From CAMDBL01 sp964498125 (GTDB lineage Bacteria; Pseudomonadota; Alphaproteobacteria; Rhizobiales; Hyphomicrobiaceae), in the NCBI GenBank assembly GCA_964498125.1, contig CAZCGE010000044.1, positions 1-64,000 of the forward strand: a DNA stretch of 64,000 nucleotides, read 5' to 3'. The notes beneath the pieces are model-generated. The model searched no databases and was not told the origin of the DNA. It saw only the letters and a list, made by a program, of their open reading frames with translations. Numbering within the stretch: the stretch's first letter is position 1; each line of letters begins with the position of its first letter. A program made the translations under genes and the position numbers. This document shows, piece by piece, positions 26,973 through 36,576 of this stretch.

Positions 26973-28580
26973 ATGTCCCCACCACGCTCAGAACCGCCGA
27001 TCCTCGACGCCATTGTCGTCGGCGCCGGCTTTGCCGGCATGTACATGCTGTATCGGCTGCGTCAGATGGGCTTTCGCACGCACGTCTTGGAGACGGGCGG
27101 CGATGTCGGCGGCACCTGGTACTGGAACCGCTATCCCGGCGCACGCTGCGACGCCGAGAGCCTGTTCTACTCCTACTCGTTCTCGCCGGAGCTGGAGCAG
27201 GCGTGGACCTGGTCGGAGCGCTATGCCACCCAGCCCGAGATCATGGCGTATGCCAACCACGTCGCCGACCGCTTCGATCTGCGGCGCGACATCACCTTCG
27301 ACAGCAAGGTGATCGCTGCCACTGTCGAGGAGACGACCGGGCTGTGGACGGTCGAGACCGACCGGGGCATGCGGCTGCGTGCGCGTTACTGCATCATGGC
27401 CACCGGCAATCTCTCGACCGCCAACCTGCCCGACCTTCCCGGCATCGCGACGTTCAAGGGGCCGATCCATCACACCGGCCGCTGGCCGCACGAGTCAGTC
27501 GACTTCACCGGCCAGCACGTCGCCGTCATCGGCACCGGGTCCTCGGCCATGCAGTCGTTGCCGCTGATTGCCGAGCATGCGCGGCACGTCACGGTGTTGC
27601 AGCGCACGGCTGCCTACGCCGTGCCTGCCTGGAACCAGCCCCTCGACGCCGAGACCGTGCGCGACGTGAAGGCCGACTATCCAGCGTTACGCGAGAAGCT
27701 GCGCTGGACCTTCTCGCACAATATGTTCGAGGTCGGCACCATGCGGACAATGGAGGTGTCGCCGGCGGAGCGCGAGGCGGTGTACGAGGCGCGCTGGCGC
27801 GTCGGTGGGCTCGGCTTCCTGTCGGGCTTCACCGATGTGCAGTTCAGCGACGAGGCCAACGACGTGGCGGCCAATTTCGTGCGCCGCAAAATTCGCGAGG
27901 TCGTCCGCGACCCCGCCGTGGCCGAGCTGCTGACGCCGAAGATCATCATCGGTTGCAAGCGGCTGTGCGTCGTCACGGACTACTATGAGACCTTCAACCG
28001 CCCCAACGTCAGCCTCGTCGATATCAGCCGGACCCCCATCGCCGGCATAAAACCCGATGGTCTGGAGGTCGACGGCAAGTTCCATCCCGCAGATATGCTG
28101 GTGATGGCCACCGGTTTCGACGCCATGACCGGCACGCTGCTCAGGATCGACATCCGCACAACCGACGGCAAGACGCTGCGCGACAAATGGCAGGACGGGC
28201 CGGCCTGTTATCTCGGCCTGGCCATGGCCGGCCTGCCCAACTTGTTCATCATCACCGGGCCCGGCAGCCCGTCGGTGTTCACCAATATGCTGCCGTCGAT
28301 CGAGCACCACGCCGACTTCATCGCCGATTGTCTGGGCTATATGCGCGACAAGGGCTATTGTCGCATCGAGGCCAAGCACGGTGCCGAGCAGGCGTGGGTG
28401 GCCCATGTCGGCGAGGTCGCCAACCGCTCGCTCAGGCCGTCGTGCAATTCGTGGTATGTCGGCGCCAACATCGAAGGTAAGCCGCGCGTCTTCATGCCCT
28501 ACATGGGAGGCGTGCCGGCCTACCGGCGCGCGTGCGAAGATGTCGTTGCCAAGGGATACGATGGCTTTGCGCTCGCTTGA
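26973..28580 (+). CDS. Baeyer-Villiger-type flavin monooxygenase
   Basis: A 535-residue FAD/NADPH monooxygenase expected to insert oxygen into cyclic or linear ketones. The FAD Rossmann motif is VVGAGFAGM (residues 15-23) and the second GxGxx(S/A) is GTGSSA (187-192). The Baeyer-Villiger fingerprint F-x-G-x3-H-x3-W-P is met by F161-K-G-P-I-H-H-T-G-R-W-P172. Substrate is not readable. Its stop overlaps the frame of the next gene, so the two may be cotranscribed. Confidence 0.9.
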   Translation: MSPPRSEPPILDAIVVGAGFAGMYMLYRLRQMGFRTHVLETGGDVGGTWYWNRYPGARCDAESLFYSYSFSPELEQAWTWSERYATQPEIMAYANHVADRFDLRRDITFDSKVIAATVEETTGLWTVETDRGMRLRARYCIMATGNLSTANLPDLPGIATFKGPIHHTGRWPHESVDFTGQHVAVIGTGSSAMQSLPLIAEHARHVTVLQRTAAYAVPAWNQPLDAETVRDVKADYPALREKLRWTFSHNMFEVGTMRTMEVSPAEREAVYEARWRVGGLGFLSGFTDVQFSDEANDVAANFVRRKIREVVRDPAVAELLTPKIIIGCKRLCVVTDYYETFNRPNVSLVDISRTPIAGIKPDGLEVDGKFHPADMLVMATGFDAMTGTLLRIDIRTTDGKTLRDKWQDGPACYLGLAMAGLPNLFIITGPGSPSVFTNMLPSIEHHADFIADCLGYMRDKGYCRIEAKHGAEQAWVAHVGEVANRSLRPSCNSWYVGANIEGKPRVFMPYMGGVPAYRRACEDVVAKGYDGFALA

Positions 28581-28596
28581 GCCGCTGCAGGTGCAG

Positions 28597-29013
28597 ATGA
28601 GTGCCATGACCAAGCCGATCCTGCTGGTGGCCGCCGCCGCCCTGGTCGATACGGACAACCGGGTGCTGATCGCGCGCCGGCCGCAAGGCCGCAGCATGGC
28701 TGGCTTGTGGGAATTTCCCGGCGGCAAGGTCGAAGACGGCGAGACACCGGAAACGGCGCTGGTGCGGGAGCTGCGTGAGGAGTTGGGCATCGAGGTGTGC
28801 GACACCTGCCTTGCGCCGCTCACCTTCGCCAGCCACGCTTACGACCGCTTTCACCTGCTGATGCCGCTGTTTCTGTGCCGCAACTGGGATGGCGAGGTCA
28901 CCCCGCGGGAGGCACAGGAGGTGAAATGGGTGCGCGCCAGCCGCCTCGCCGACTACCCCATGCCGCCGGCAGACCTGCCGCTCATTCCGTGGTTACGCGA
29001 CCTGCTGGATTAG
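28597..29013 (+). CDS. mutT: Nudix hydrolase (MutT-like)
   Basis: A 138-residue Nudix pyrophosphatase that sanitises oxidised nucleotides such as 8-oxo-dGTP. The Nudix box is visible as GGKVEDGETPETALVRELRE followed by E-L-G-I. Starts at 28561, 28597 and 28606 are possible; 28597 is used here and reads MSAMTKPILLVAAAALVD. It lies just after the monooxygenase gene. Confidence 0.9.
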   Translation: MSAMTKPILLVAAAALVDTDNRVLIARRPQGRSMAGLWEFPGGKVEDGETPETALVRELREELGIEVCDTCLAPLTFASHAYDRFHLLMPLFLCRNWDGEVTPREAQEVKWVRASRLADYPMPPADLPLIPWLRDLLD

Positions 29014-29448
29014 GTAAGCGCCGGTTAGCGGCGCCGTGTCAGCTCACCAGCGGTGCGGGTGCAACAGGGGTCCGATGCGGCTCGGACAACAGATGTTGCT
29101 GAACCAACACAGTCCTTGGCGGCCTCACCTGCGGCCAAGGTGCGCCGCGCGAGATCGCGCGCCATTGTGTGCCGTTCAGCAAAAATGTCACGCCACCAAG
29201 CCTTTCGTGCCGGCTTGCCGGGATTTTATGCGCAAGGTCGGCAAAAATCGGCAGGTTGTAGGGCGAAAGAAGTTTCTGTGCCACTGCGATTCCAACCGAA
29301 TCGTGCCCATATGCTAGTATAGGCAATGCGGCAGTATGCTCTGGTTTGGCTACGGTCTTCCCGGCACCACTCGACGTTCGCTCGATTTTGTTTGTCGGCA
29401 TTGAGTTATCCCCCGGTGAGACCGCCACGCTAGGATTGGTCGAGGTTC
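29014..29448. other. 435-base gap without a recognised gene
   Basis: The gap between the Nudix gene and prkA has no convincing coding region. A minus-strand frame of 129 codons covers it but encodes a composition-biased peptide without a known domain. It probably holds the prkA promoter region; no clear consensus was identified. Confidence 0.6.
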
Positions 29449-29469
29449 ATGAGCTTGGGCAGGAACGCG

Positions 29470-31413
29470 ATGTCGGAAAACCAAATCTTCGATCACTTCG
29501 CGCGATCCTATGATCGCAACAAGCACACAGAGATGTCTCTGAAGCAGTACCTGGAAGGCTGTCGCAAGGACCCGTCGTTCTATGCCAGCCCGGCAGAACG
29601 GATGATGGCGGCGATCGGTGAGCCGCAACAGGTCGACACCTCGAAAGACCAGCGGCTGAGCCGGATCTTCATGAACCGAACCATGAAGATTTATCCTGCT
29701 TTCCCCGACTTCTATGGTCTGGAAGAGACCATCGAGCGCATCGTCGGTTATTTCCGGGCAGCCGCGCAGGGGCTGGAGGAGCGCAAGCAGATCCTCTACT
29801 TGCTGGGCCCAGTCGGCGGCGGCAAGTCCTCGCTCGCCGACCGGCTCAAAGAGCTGATGGAGAAGTGCCCGGTCTACATCCTGAAAGCCGGCAACGAGCT
29901 GAGCCCGATCTTCGAGAGCCCGATCGGGCTGTTCGACCCGACCGGCATGGGCAAGATGCTCAACGAGCAGTACGGCATCCCGATGCGCAAGCTGACGGGC
30001 AACATGAGCCCGTGGGCCGTCAAGCGCCTCGACGAGTTCGGCGGCGACATCTCCAAGTTCACCGTCGTCAAGCTGCATCCCTCGAAGCTGCGCCAGATCT
30101 GCGTCGCCAAGACCGAGCCCGGCGACGAGAACAACCAGGACATCTCCTCGCTGGTGGGCAAGGTCGACATCCGCAAGCTGGAGTTCCACGGCCAGAACGA
30201 CCCCGACGCCTACTCCTATTCGGGCGGCCTCAACCGCACGACGCAGGGGCTGCTCGAGTTCGTCGAGATGTTCAAGGCGCCGATCAAGATGCTGCACCCG
30301 CTGCTGACGGCGACGCAGGACGGCACCTACGTCGGCACCGAGAATGTCGGCGCCTTGCCTTACCAGGGCATCATCGTCGCCCACTCCAACGAGAGCGAAT
30401 GGCAGAGCTTCAAGGCCAACAAGAACAACGAGGCCTTCCTCGACCGCATCTGCGTCATCACGGTGCCCTACTGCCTGCGCGTCGCCGAGGAGAGGAAGAT
30501 CTATCAGAAGCTGCTCACCGGCAGCGACCTCGCCAAGGCGCCCTGTGCGCCAGGCACGCTCGACATGCTGGCGCAGTTCTCCGTGCTATCGCGTCTCAAG
30601 GAGCATGAGAACTCGTCGCTGTTCTCGAAGATGCGGGTCTATGACGGCGAGAGTCTGAAGGACACCGATCCGCACGCCAAAACGATCCAGGAATATCGCG
30701 ACGCGGCTGGCGTCACCGAAGGCATGGATGGTGTTTCGACGCGCTTTGCCTACAAGATCCTGTCGGAGACCTTCAACTACGATACGCAGGAGGTGGGGGT
30801 CGATCCCGTCCACCTGATGTACGTGCTGGAGCAAGCGATCCGGCGCGAGCAGATGCCGAAGGAGAGCGAGGATCGCTACCGCGAGTTCATCAAGGAGGAG
30901 TTGGCCCCACGCTACGCCGAGTTCATCGGCAACGAGGTGCAGAAGGCTTACTTGGAGTCCTACAACGATTTCGGCCAGAACCTGTTCGACCGGTACGTGG
31001 CCTACGCCGATGCCTGGATCGAGGACCACGACTTCAAGGACCCCGATACCGGCCAGCTCATGAGCCGCCAGCTTCTCGACCAGGAGCTCAGCAAGATCGA
31101 GAAGCCCGCCGGCATCGCCAATCCCAAGGACTTCCGCTACGAGGTGGTCAAGTTCTCGCTCCGGGCGCGGGCCAAAAACGGCGGCAGGAACCCGAGCTGG
31201 ACGTCCTATGAGAAGATCCGCGACGTCATCGAGCGGCGCATGTTCAGCCAGGTGGAGGACTTGCTGCCGGTCATCAGCTTCGGCGCCAAGAAAGACGGCG
31301 AGACGGAGAAGAAGCACGTCGAATTCGTCTCGCGCATGGTCGAGCGCGGCTACACGCCGCGGCAGGTGCGCCGTCTGGTGGAGTGGTACATGCGGGTAAA
31401 GAAATCGAGCTGA
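29470..31413 (+). CDS. prkA: PrkA-type serine protein kinase
   Basis: A 647-residue protein of the PrkA/YeaG family, an AAA+-like kinase of stress and stationary-phase response. MSENQIFDHFARSYDRNKH and the Walker A-like GPVGGGKSS (residues 113-121) match the family, as do the segment LTGNMSPWAVKRLDEFGGDI and the carboxy-terminal kinase portion. ATG 29470 is preferred over 29449 because the family begins close to IFDH. It is followed by yeaH-like and spoVR genes, the conserved trio. Confidence 0.95.
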   Translation: MSENQIFDHFARSYDRNKHTEMSLKQYLEGCRKDPSFYASPAERMMAAIGEPQQVDTSKDQRLSRIFMNRTMKIYPAFPDFYGLEETIERIVGYFRAAAQGLEERKQILYLLGPVGGGKSSLADRLKELMEKCPVYILKAGNELSPIFESPIGLFDPTGMGKMLNEQYGIPMRKLTGNMSPWAVKRLDEFGGDISKFTVVKLHPSKLRQICVAKTEPGDENNQDISSLVGKVDIRKLEFHGQNDPDAYSYSGGLNRTTQGLLEFVEMFKAPIKMLHPLLTATQDGTYVGTENVGALPYQGIIVAHSNESEWQSFKANKNNEAFLDRICVITVPYCLRVAEERKIYQKLLTGSDLAKAPCAPGTLDMLAQFSVLSRLKEHENSSLFSKMRVYDGESLKDTDPHAKTIQEYRDAAGVTEGMDGVSTRFAYKILSETFNYDTQEVGVDPVHLMYVLEQAIRREQMPKESEDRYREFIKEELAPRYAEFIGNEVQKAYLESYNDFGQNLFDRYVAYADAWIEDHDFKDPDTGQLMSRQLLDQELSKIEKPAGIANPKDFRYEVVKFSLRARAKNGGRNPSWTSYEKIRDVIERRMFSQVEDLLPVISFGAKKDGETEKKHVEFVSRMVERGYTPRQVRRLVEWYMRVKKSS

Positions 31414-31425
31414 TGGAAGTGCAGT

Positions 31426-31501
31426 GGTCAGATGGTCAGGTCTTGAGGTGGTCAGATGGCATTCGCCTCCACCTGACCACTGACCAACTGACCATCTGAC
31501 C
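31426..31501. repeat. Hairpin-forming GGTCAGATGG repeats between prkA and yeaH
   Basis: GGTCAGATGGTCAG (31426-31439) is the exact reverse complement of CTGACCATCTGACC (31488-31501). Further copies of GTGGTCAG/CTGACCAC lie between, so alternative hairpins are possible. It fills most of the 119-base gap inside the prkA-yeaH-spoVR operon and could set relative expression. Confidence 0.75.
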
Positions 31502-31532
31502 TCTTGGCCCTTTCGGGAGCTAACCCCACTCC

Positions 31533-32816
31533 ATGAACATCGTCGACCGGCGCCTCAATCCGAAATCCAAGTCTCTGGGTAACCGGCAGCGATTTCTGCG
31601 GCGCGCGCGCGGCGAGATCAAGGAGGCGGTGCGCGAAGCTCTGAAGAAGCGCAAGGTTTCCGATGTCGAGGCGAGCGAGCAGATCTCCATCAAATCCAGG
31701 AGCCTCAAGGAGCCGAGCTTCTCACTGGGGCGGGGCGAAGGCACACGCGATTTCGTGCTGCCGGGCAACAAGGATTTCTCCGTCGGCGATGTGATCCCCA
31801 AACCCGATGGCGGCGGTGGCGGTGGTGGCCCGAAGGGCAGCGCCGACGGGTCCGGTGAAGACGATTTCGTCTTCACGCTCACCAAGGAGGAGTTTCTCGA
31901 CCTCTTCTTCGAGGACCTGAAGCTGCCGAACATGGTGAAGGCCAAGCTCAAATCATTGCGTAACCCGATGCCGACCCGCGCTGGCTTCCAGTCCGAAGGC
32001 GCCCCCTCCCGCCTGCATCACGCCCGCACCATGCGCAACAGTCTGGCGCGACGGATTGCGCTCAGCCGCCCGTCGAGCGAGTCGATGCGCCGGCTGGAGG
32101 AGGAGCTGGTCGAGGCCGAGGCCGCCGATCCGCGCGACGAAGCGCGCATCGAGGACCTGCAGCGGCGATTGAGCCGGATCAGGCACCTGCGCAAGACGGT
32201 CGCCTTCATCGATCCGCTCGACCTGCGCTACAAGCGTTTCGAGAAGGTGGCGCGGCCGACCACGCAGGCGGTGATGTTCTGTCTGATGGACGTCTCGGCA
32301 TCGATGACGGACCAGCTCAAGGACCTGGCCAAGCGCTTTTTCATGCTGCTGCACGTGTTCCTGACGCGGCACTACCGCGAGGTGCAGGTGGTGTTCATCC
32401 GGCACACGACGGAGGCCCAGGAGGTCGATGAGGAACAGTTCTTCAAGGATACCGCCACGGGTGGCACGATCATCTCCACTGCGCTCGACGAAATGATGAA
32501 GGTGGTCAAGGCGCGCTATCCGGTCAGCGACTGGAACATCTATGCAGCGCAAGCCTCCGATGGCCATAACTTCAGTGATGACATGGCGCGGTGCATCGAG
32601 CTGCTCGAGGGCGAGGTTCTGCCCATTTGTCAGTATTACGCCTACATCGAGGTCGTGCCGCACGGCATGCAGATGAGCGAGGACAGCGTGGTCTGGCAGG
32701 GTTATGGCCAGATGGCCGAAAAGCATCCGGGTTTCGCCATGCGGCAGGTTTCGCAGCCCGGCGAGATCTACCCGGTGTTCCGGGAGCTGTTTTCTGGGTC
32801 CGAGGCCGCGGCATGA
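31533..32816 (+). CDS. yeaH: DUF444 protein YeaH
   Basis: A 427-residue DUF444 family protein with a von Willebrand-like fold. The opening NIVDRRLNPKSKSLGNRQRF is family-typical. A MIDAS-like D253-x-S-x-S (MDVSASM) suggests metal-dependent protein interaction. A Gly-rich linker lies around residues 89-105. It is the usual partner of PrkA and SpoVR in stress response; a biochemical role is unknown. Confidence 0.93.
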   Translation: MNIVDRRLNPKSKSLGNRQRFLRRARGEIKEAVREALKKRKVSDVEASEQISIKSRSLKEPSFSLGRGEGTRDFVLPGNKDFSVGDVIPKPDGGGGGGGPKGSADGSGEDDFVFTLTKEEFLDLFFEDLKLPNMVKAKLKSLRNPMPTRAGFQSEGAPSRLHHARTMRNSLARRIALSRPSSESMRRLEEELVEAEAADPRDEARIEDLQRRLSRIRHLRKTVAFIDPLDLRYKRFEKVARPTTQAVMFCLMDVSASMTDQLKDLAKRFFMLLHVFLTRHYREVQVVFIRHTTEAQEVDEEQFFKDTATGGTIISTALDEMMKVVKARYPVSDWNIYAAQASDGHNFSDDMARCIELLEGEVLPICQYYAYIEVVPHGMQMSEDSVVWQGYGQMAEKHPGFAMRQVSQPGEIYPVFRELFSGSEAAA

Positions 32817-32828
32817 GAAGAGGTTGAC

Positions 32829-34391
32829 ATGAACGCAGTCCGCAAGGTGCGCGCGGCCCAACGACCGTTGTTCGAAGGCGCGGAGTGGACCTTCGACCTG
32901 GTCAAGAAGGTCTACGATGCCTGCGAGGAGGTCGGCTTAGGCGAACTCGGCCTCAGCATTTATCCCAACCAGATCGAGGTGATCACCGCCGAGCAGATGC
33001 TCGACTCCTATGCCTCGATCGGCATGCCGCAGATGTACCGGCACTGGTCGTTCGGCAAGCATTTCGCCCGCGACGAGGCGCTCTACCGCAAGGGCGCGCG
33101 CAGCCTCGCCTACGAACTCGTCATCAATTCGAATCCCTGCATCAATTACATCATGGAAGAAAACACCATGACGATGCAGGCCTTGGTGCTGGCGCACGCC
33201 GCACTCGGGCACAATCATTTTTTCAAGAACAACTACCTGTTCAGCGAAGGCACGCACGCCGACGCCATTCTCGACTACCTGAATTTCGCCAAGACTTACG
33301 TGGCGCGCTGTGAGGAGCGCTATGGCGTGGAGGCGGTGGAAGCGGTGCTCGACAGTGCGCATGCGCTGATGAATCAGGGCGTCAGCCGCAATCCCATGGG
33401 CCGCCAAGCCAAGACGCTCGAGCGCGAGCGCGAGCGCGAGATGGCGCGCCGGGATTACGAGGAGCAGTCCTTCAATGACCTCTGGCGCACGGTGCCCAAG
33501 GCCGCCAAGAAGGATGAGGCCGTCAATCCGAATATCCAGGGCGGACGCGTGGAGGGGGAGGGTCTGGGGCTGCCGGAGGAAAACCTGCTTTATTTCCTCG
33601 AGAAGCATGCCCCCAAGCTCGAAGGGTGGCAGCGAGAATTGCTGCGCATCGTGCGCATGATGGCGCAATACTTCTATCCGCAGCGCCAGACCAAGATGAT
33701 GAACGAGGGCTGCGCCACTTATGTTCACTATCGCATCCTCAACCGGCTTTACGAGCAGGGCAGGTTGACCGAGGGCAGCATGCTCGAGTTCCTGCACAGC
33801 CATTCCTCGGTGGTGTACCAGCCGCGCTGGGAGGACCGCAATTTCTCGGGCTTCAATCCGTATGCGCTGGGTTTTGCCATCATGCGGGACGTGCAGCGCA
33901 TCTGCGAGGAGCCGACCGGGGAGGACCGCGATTGGTTTCCCCAGATCGCCGGCACTGGCGATGCGATGGCGACGCTGCGGCAGGTGTGGGCGGAATACCG
34001 CGACGACAGTTGCATCATGCAATTCCTGTCGCCCAAGGTGATCCGCGACTTCCGCATGTTCGAGGTGCGTGACGTCTCTGGCGCCCCGGTCGCCGAGGTC
34101 AAGGCGATCCATAACGAGGAAGGCTATCGCCGGGTGCGCCGCGGGCTTTCCATGCACTATGATGTCTCGGCGCAGGATCCGGATTTGCAGGTGATCGACG
34201 CCGATCTTTCCGGTGCGCGCCGCCTGATGATTCAGCACAAGGTGCGCAACGGCATTCTGCTCGACAAGGACAGTTGCGACCGGACGATGCTGCATCTGTC
34301 GCGGCTGTGGGGCTACCGTGTGAAACTGGCTGAGGTCGACAGCGAGAGCGACCGCACATTGCGCGAGCATGAATCGCTGCCGATGCCCTAG
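32829..34391 (+). CDS. spoVR: SpoVR/YcgB family protein
   Basis: A 520-residue SpoVR-like protein. Core motifs are EVITAEQMLDSYASIGMPQM, HWSFGKHF (residues ~64-71), LVINSNPCINYIMEENTMTM and EGCATYVHYRI, all characteristic. It follows yeaH by 12 bases, so the trio prkA-yeaH-spoVR is complete. Bacterial SpoVR proteins are linked to stress adaptation; sporulation is not implied in this group. Confidence 0.95.
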   Translation: MNAVRKVRAAQRPLFEGAEWTFDLVKKVYDACEEVGLGELGLSIYPNQIEVITAEQMLDSYASIGMPQMYRHWSFGKHFARDEALYRKGARSLAYELVINSNPCINYIMEENTMTMQALVLAHAALGHNHFFKNNYLFSEGTHADAILDYLNFAKTYVARCEERYGVEAVEAVLDSAHALMNQGVSRNPMGRQAKTLEREREREMARRDYEEQSFNDLWRTVPKAAKKDEAVNPNIQGGRVEGEGLGLPEENLLYFLEKHAPKLEGWQRELLRIVRMMAQYFYPQRQTKMMNEGCATYVHYRILNRLYEQGRLTEGSMLEFLHSHSSVVYQPRWEDRNFSGFNPYALGFAIMRDVQRICEEPTGEDRDWFPQIAGTGDAMATLRQVWAEYRDDSCIMQFLSPKVIRDFRMFEVRDVSGAPVAEVKAIHNEEGYRRVRRGLSMHYDVSAQDPDLQVIDADLSGARRLMIQHKVRNGILLDKDSCDRTMLHLSRLWGYRVKLAEVDSESDRTLREHESLPMP

Positions 34392-34655
34392 CGGCGGCGC
34401 TGACGACCCCGATTCCCCAGGTCTTGCATCACGGCGCCCGGCGATTCCGCGGGTGTCTGCCCGATAGCGGCCGGCTATCGAAACATGAGCAGGCCGGCAT
34501 TTCACGCCACCGGACGCTTCGACTAGTCTGGCTCACGTTGCTGGCTGGTGCCGGCTCGCACATGCCTCCCATGGCAGTTGTTGGCCTGCCGGGAGGTGGT
34601 GAGGGGGCGGTCCAGCGCGGCCAGAGAACTCGAATTCAGCGCTGAGGAGGTCCCC

Positions 34656-35486
34656 ATGAATGCCCCTGTCATGATTCCCATCGAACGCGCAGCCGGCCTC
34701 GGCGAGCTGGCCGGGAGAGTGGCAATTGTCACAGGCTCGACCAGCGGTATCGGTCTCGGCATTGCCCGCACTTTCGCGGCGGCCGGCATGAACGTCATGC
34801 TCAACGGTTTTGGCGATGCGCGCGATGTCGCTCGCACTCAGGCCGAGATCCAGGAGTCCTTCGGCACGACGACGGCCTACTCGGCGGCTGACATGTCGAA
34901 GCCCGCCGACATCGTCGGCATGGTGGAGGAGACGCGTGCCGCCTTCGGGCAGGTCGACATCCTCGTCAACAACGCCGGCATCCAGCACGTCGAGGCGGTG
35001 GAGACGTTTCCGGTGGCGAAGTGGGATGCCATCATCGCCATCAATCTGTCATCGGCGTTCCAAGCCACGCGCGCCGTCATCCCCGAGATGAAGGCGCGCA
35101 AGTGGGGGCGGATCATCAACATCGCCTCCGCGCACGCCCTCGTCGCCTCGCCGTTCAAGTCTGCCTATGTCGCGGCTAAGCACGGCATTCTCGGGTTCAC
35201 CAAGACGGTGGCGCTGGAGACCGCCGAGTACGGCATCACGGCCAACGCCATCTGCCCCGGTTACGTTTTGACGCCTCTAGTCGAAAAGCAGATACCGGAA
35301 ACCGCCAAGGCGCGCGGCATCACCGAGGACCAGGTGATCCGCGACGTGCTGCTGCACGCCCAGCCGACGCGGCAGTTCGTGACGACTGAGCAGCTTGGCG
35401 CGCTGGCTGTCTTCCTGTGCACCAATGCCGCGGCATCGATGACCGGCACGGCGCTGCCAGTCGATGGCGGTTGGACGGCGCATTGA
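34656..35486 (+). CDS. bdhA: 3-hydroxybutyrate dehydrogenase (SDR)
   Basis: A 276-residue short-chain dehydrogenase that interconverts D-3-hydroxybutyrate and acetoacetate in polyhydroxybutyrate turnover. The cofactor motif TGSTSGIG is at residues 26-33. The VNNAGIQHV segment, the Ser-Tyr-Lys triad in NIASAHALVASPFKSAYVAA and the C-terminal PVDGGWTAH are typical of this enzyme. The ATG at 34656 has GAGGAGG upstream. No PHB synthase is in the window. Confidence 0.88.
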   Translation: MNAPVMIPIERAAGLGELAGRVAIVTGSTSGIGLGIARTFAAAGMNVMLNGFGDARDVARTQAEIQESFGTTTAYSAADMSKPADIVGMVEETRAAFGQVDILVNNAGIQHVEAVETFPVAKWDAIIAINLSSAFQATRAVIPEMKARKWGRIINIASAHALVASPFKSAYVAAKHGILGFTKTVALETAEYGITANAICPGYVLTPLVEKQIPETAKARGITEDQVIRDVLLHAQPTRQFVTTEQLGALAVFLCTNAAASMTGTALPVDGGWTAH

Positions 35487-35541
35487 ACGGGCAGGGCAGC
35501 GGCTCGGCACGGCGGCGCGGGCGGATTGGCCTCGCTGCCGG

Positions 35542-36576
35542 TCATGCCACGACTTTGTGGCACGCCACCTCGATCGCGCCGAAGCGGCTAAGCCGCGGGT
35601 GCGCTCTGGTGCAGGCTGCATCCGCCAAAGGACAGCGCGGATGAAAGGTGCAGCCCGAAGGTGGCGTGATCGGATTGGGGATTTCGCCGTGAACGGGCGT
35701 GCGGGACCGTCCGGTCATGGCGATATCGGGCACCGCATCGAGCAACATGCGCGTGTAGGGATGGCGCGGCTCTCGAAACAGCTCATGGGCGGGTGCGATC
35801 TCGACCAGCCGGCCGAGATACATGACGCCGATGCGCGTTGCCATGTGCCGGACGACGGCGAGATTGTGCGAGATCAGCAGGTAGGTGAGGCCGAGTTGGT
35901 CCTGCAAATCGCGCATCAGATTGAGGATCTGCGCCTGCACCGAGACATCGAGCGCGGAGGTCGGCTCGTCGCAGACGATGAAATCGGGCGCGCTGGCGAG
36001 CGCCCTGGCGATGGCGATGCGCTGGCGCTGGCCGCCCGAGAATTCGTGCGGGTACTTGGCGCCATCGCGCGGTGACAAACGCACTTGGCCGAGCAGGGCG
36101 GCTGTGCGGTCGATGACGTCCCGCCGCGACAATTCCGGCATGAAGGCGCGGATCGGCTCGGCAATGATATCGGCGGCGATCATGCGCGGATTGAGGCTCG
36201 CATAGGGGTCCTGGAAGATCATCGTCAGGCGTCGCCGCAATGCGCGATTGCCGGCTATGCCGCCCTGCGAGCTCAGGTCGGTGCCATCGAACAACACCCG
36301 GCCGGCAGTCGGCGTCAGCAGTCCGACGATCATCTTGGCGATCGTGGATTTCCCCGAGCCGGACTCGCCGACCAAAGCGAATGTCTGGCCCCTGGGGATC
36401 TCGAAGGAGACCTCGTCGGCGGCCTTCAGCAAGCGGCGGGTCTGGCGAGCCAAAGCGCGATTGAGCCAGGGCTCGGAGACGTCGAAGACGCGGGTCAGGC
36501 GATCGACCTGAACGAGGGCCGGTTGGCGCTCGATCTCGCCGCTGCTGGCAGGCCCATGAGCCGAATGCGTCATCAT
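35542..36576 (-). CDS. dppF: Dipeptide/oligopeptide ABC transporter ATP-binding protein, DppF/OppF type
   Basis: A 344-residue ABC ATPase. Walker A is in LVGESGSGKSTIAKM, the signature is EFSGGQRQRIAIARAL and Walker B is in DFIVCDEPTSALD. The C-terminal region GCTFHPRCPLA... with further Cys is the Fe-S-like oligopeptide-type extension. The start (two adjacent ATGs, 36576 and 36573) overlaps the stop of the DppD gene. It is the last gene of the minus-strand dpp operon. Confidence 0.92.
   Translation of the reverse strand: MMTHSAHGPASSGEIERQPALVQVDRLTRVFDVSEPWLNRALARQTRRLLKAADEVSFEIPRGQTFALVGESGSGKSTIAKMIVGLLTPTAGRVLFDGTDLSSQGGIAGNRALRRRLTMIFQDPYASLNPRMIAADIIAEPIRAFMPELSRRDVIDRTAALLGQVRLSPRDGAKYPHEFSGGQRQRIAIARALASAPDFIVCDEPTSALDVSVQAQILNLMRDLQDQLGLTYLLISHNLAVVRHMATRIGVMYLGRLVEIAPAHELFREPRHPYTRMLLDAVPDIAMTGRSRTPVHGEIPNPITPPSGCTFHPRCPLADAACTRAHPRLSRFGAIEVACHKVVA

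Noticed and set aside
29039..29428. 129-codon minus-strand frame before prkA
   Set aside because: No domain, no ribosome site, and it fills a likely promoter region.
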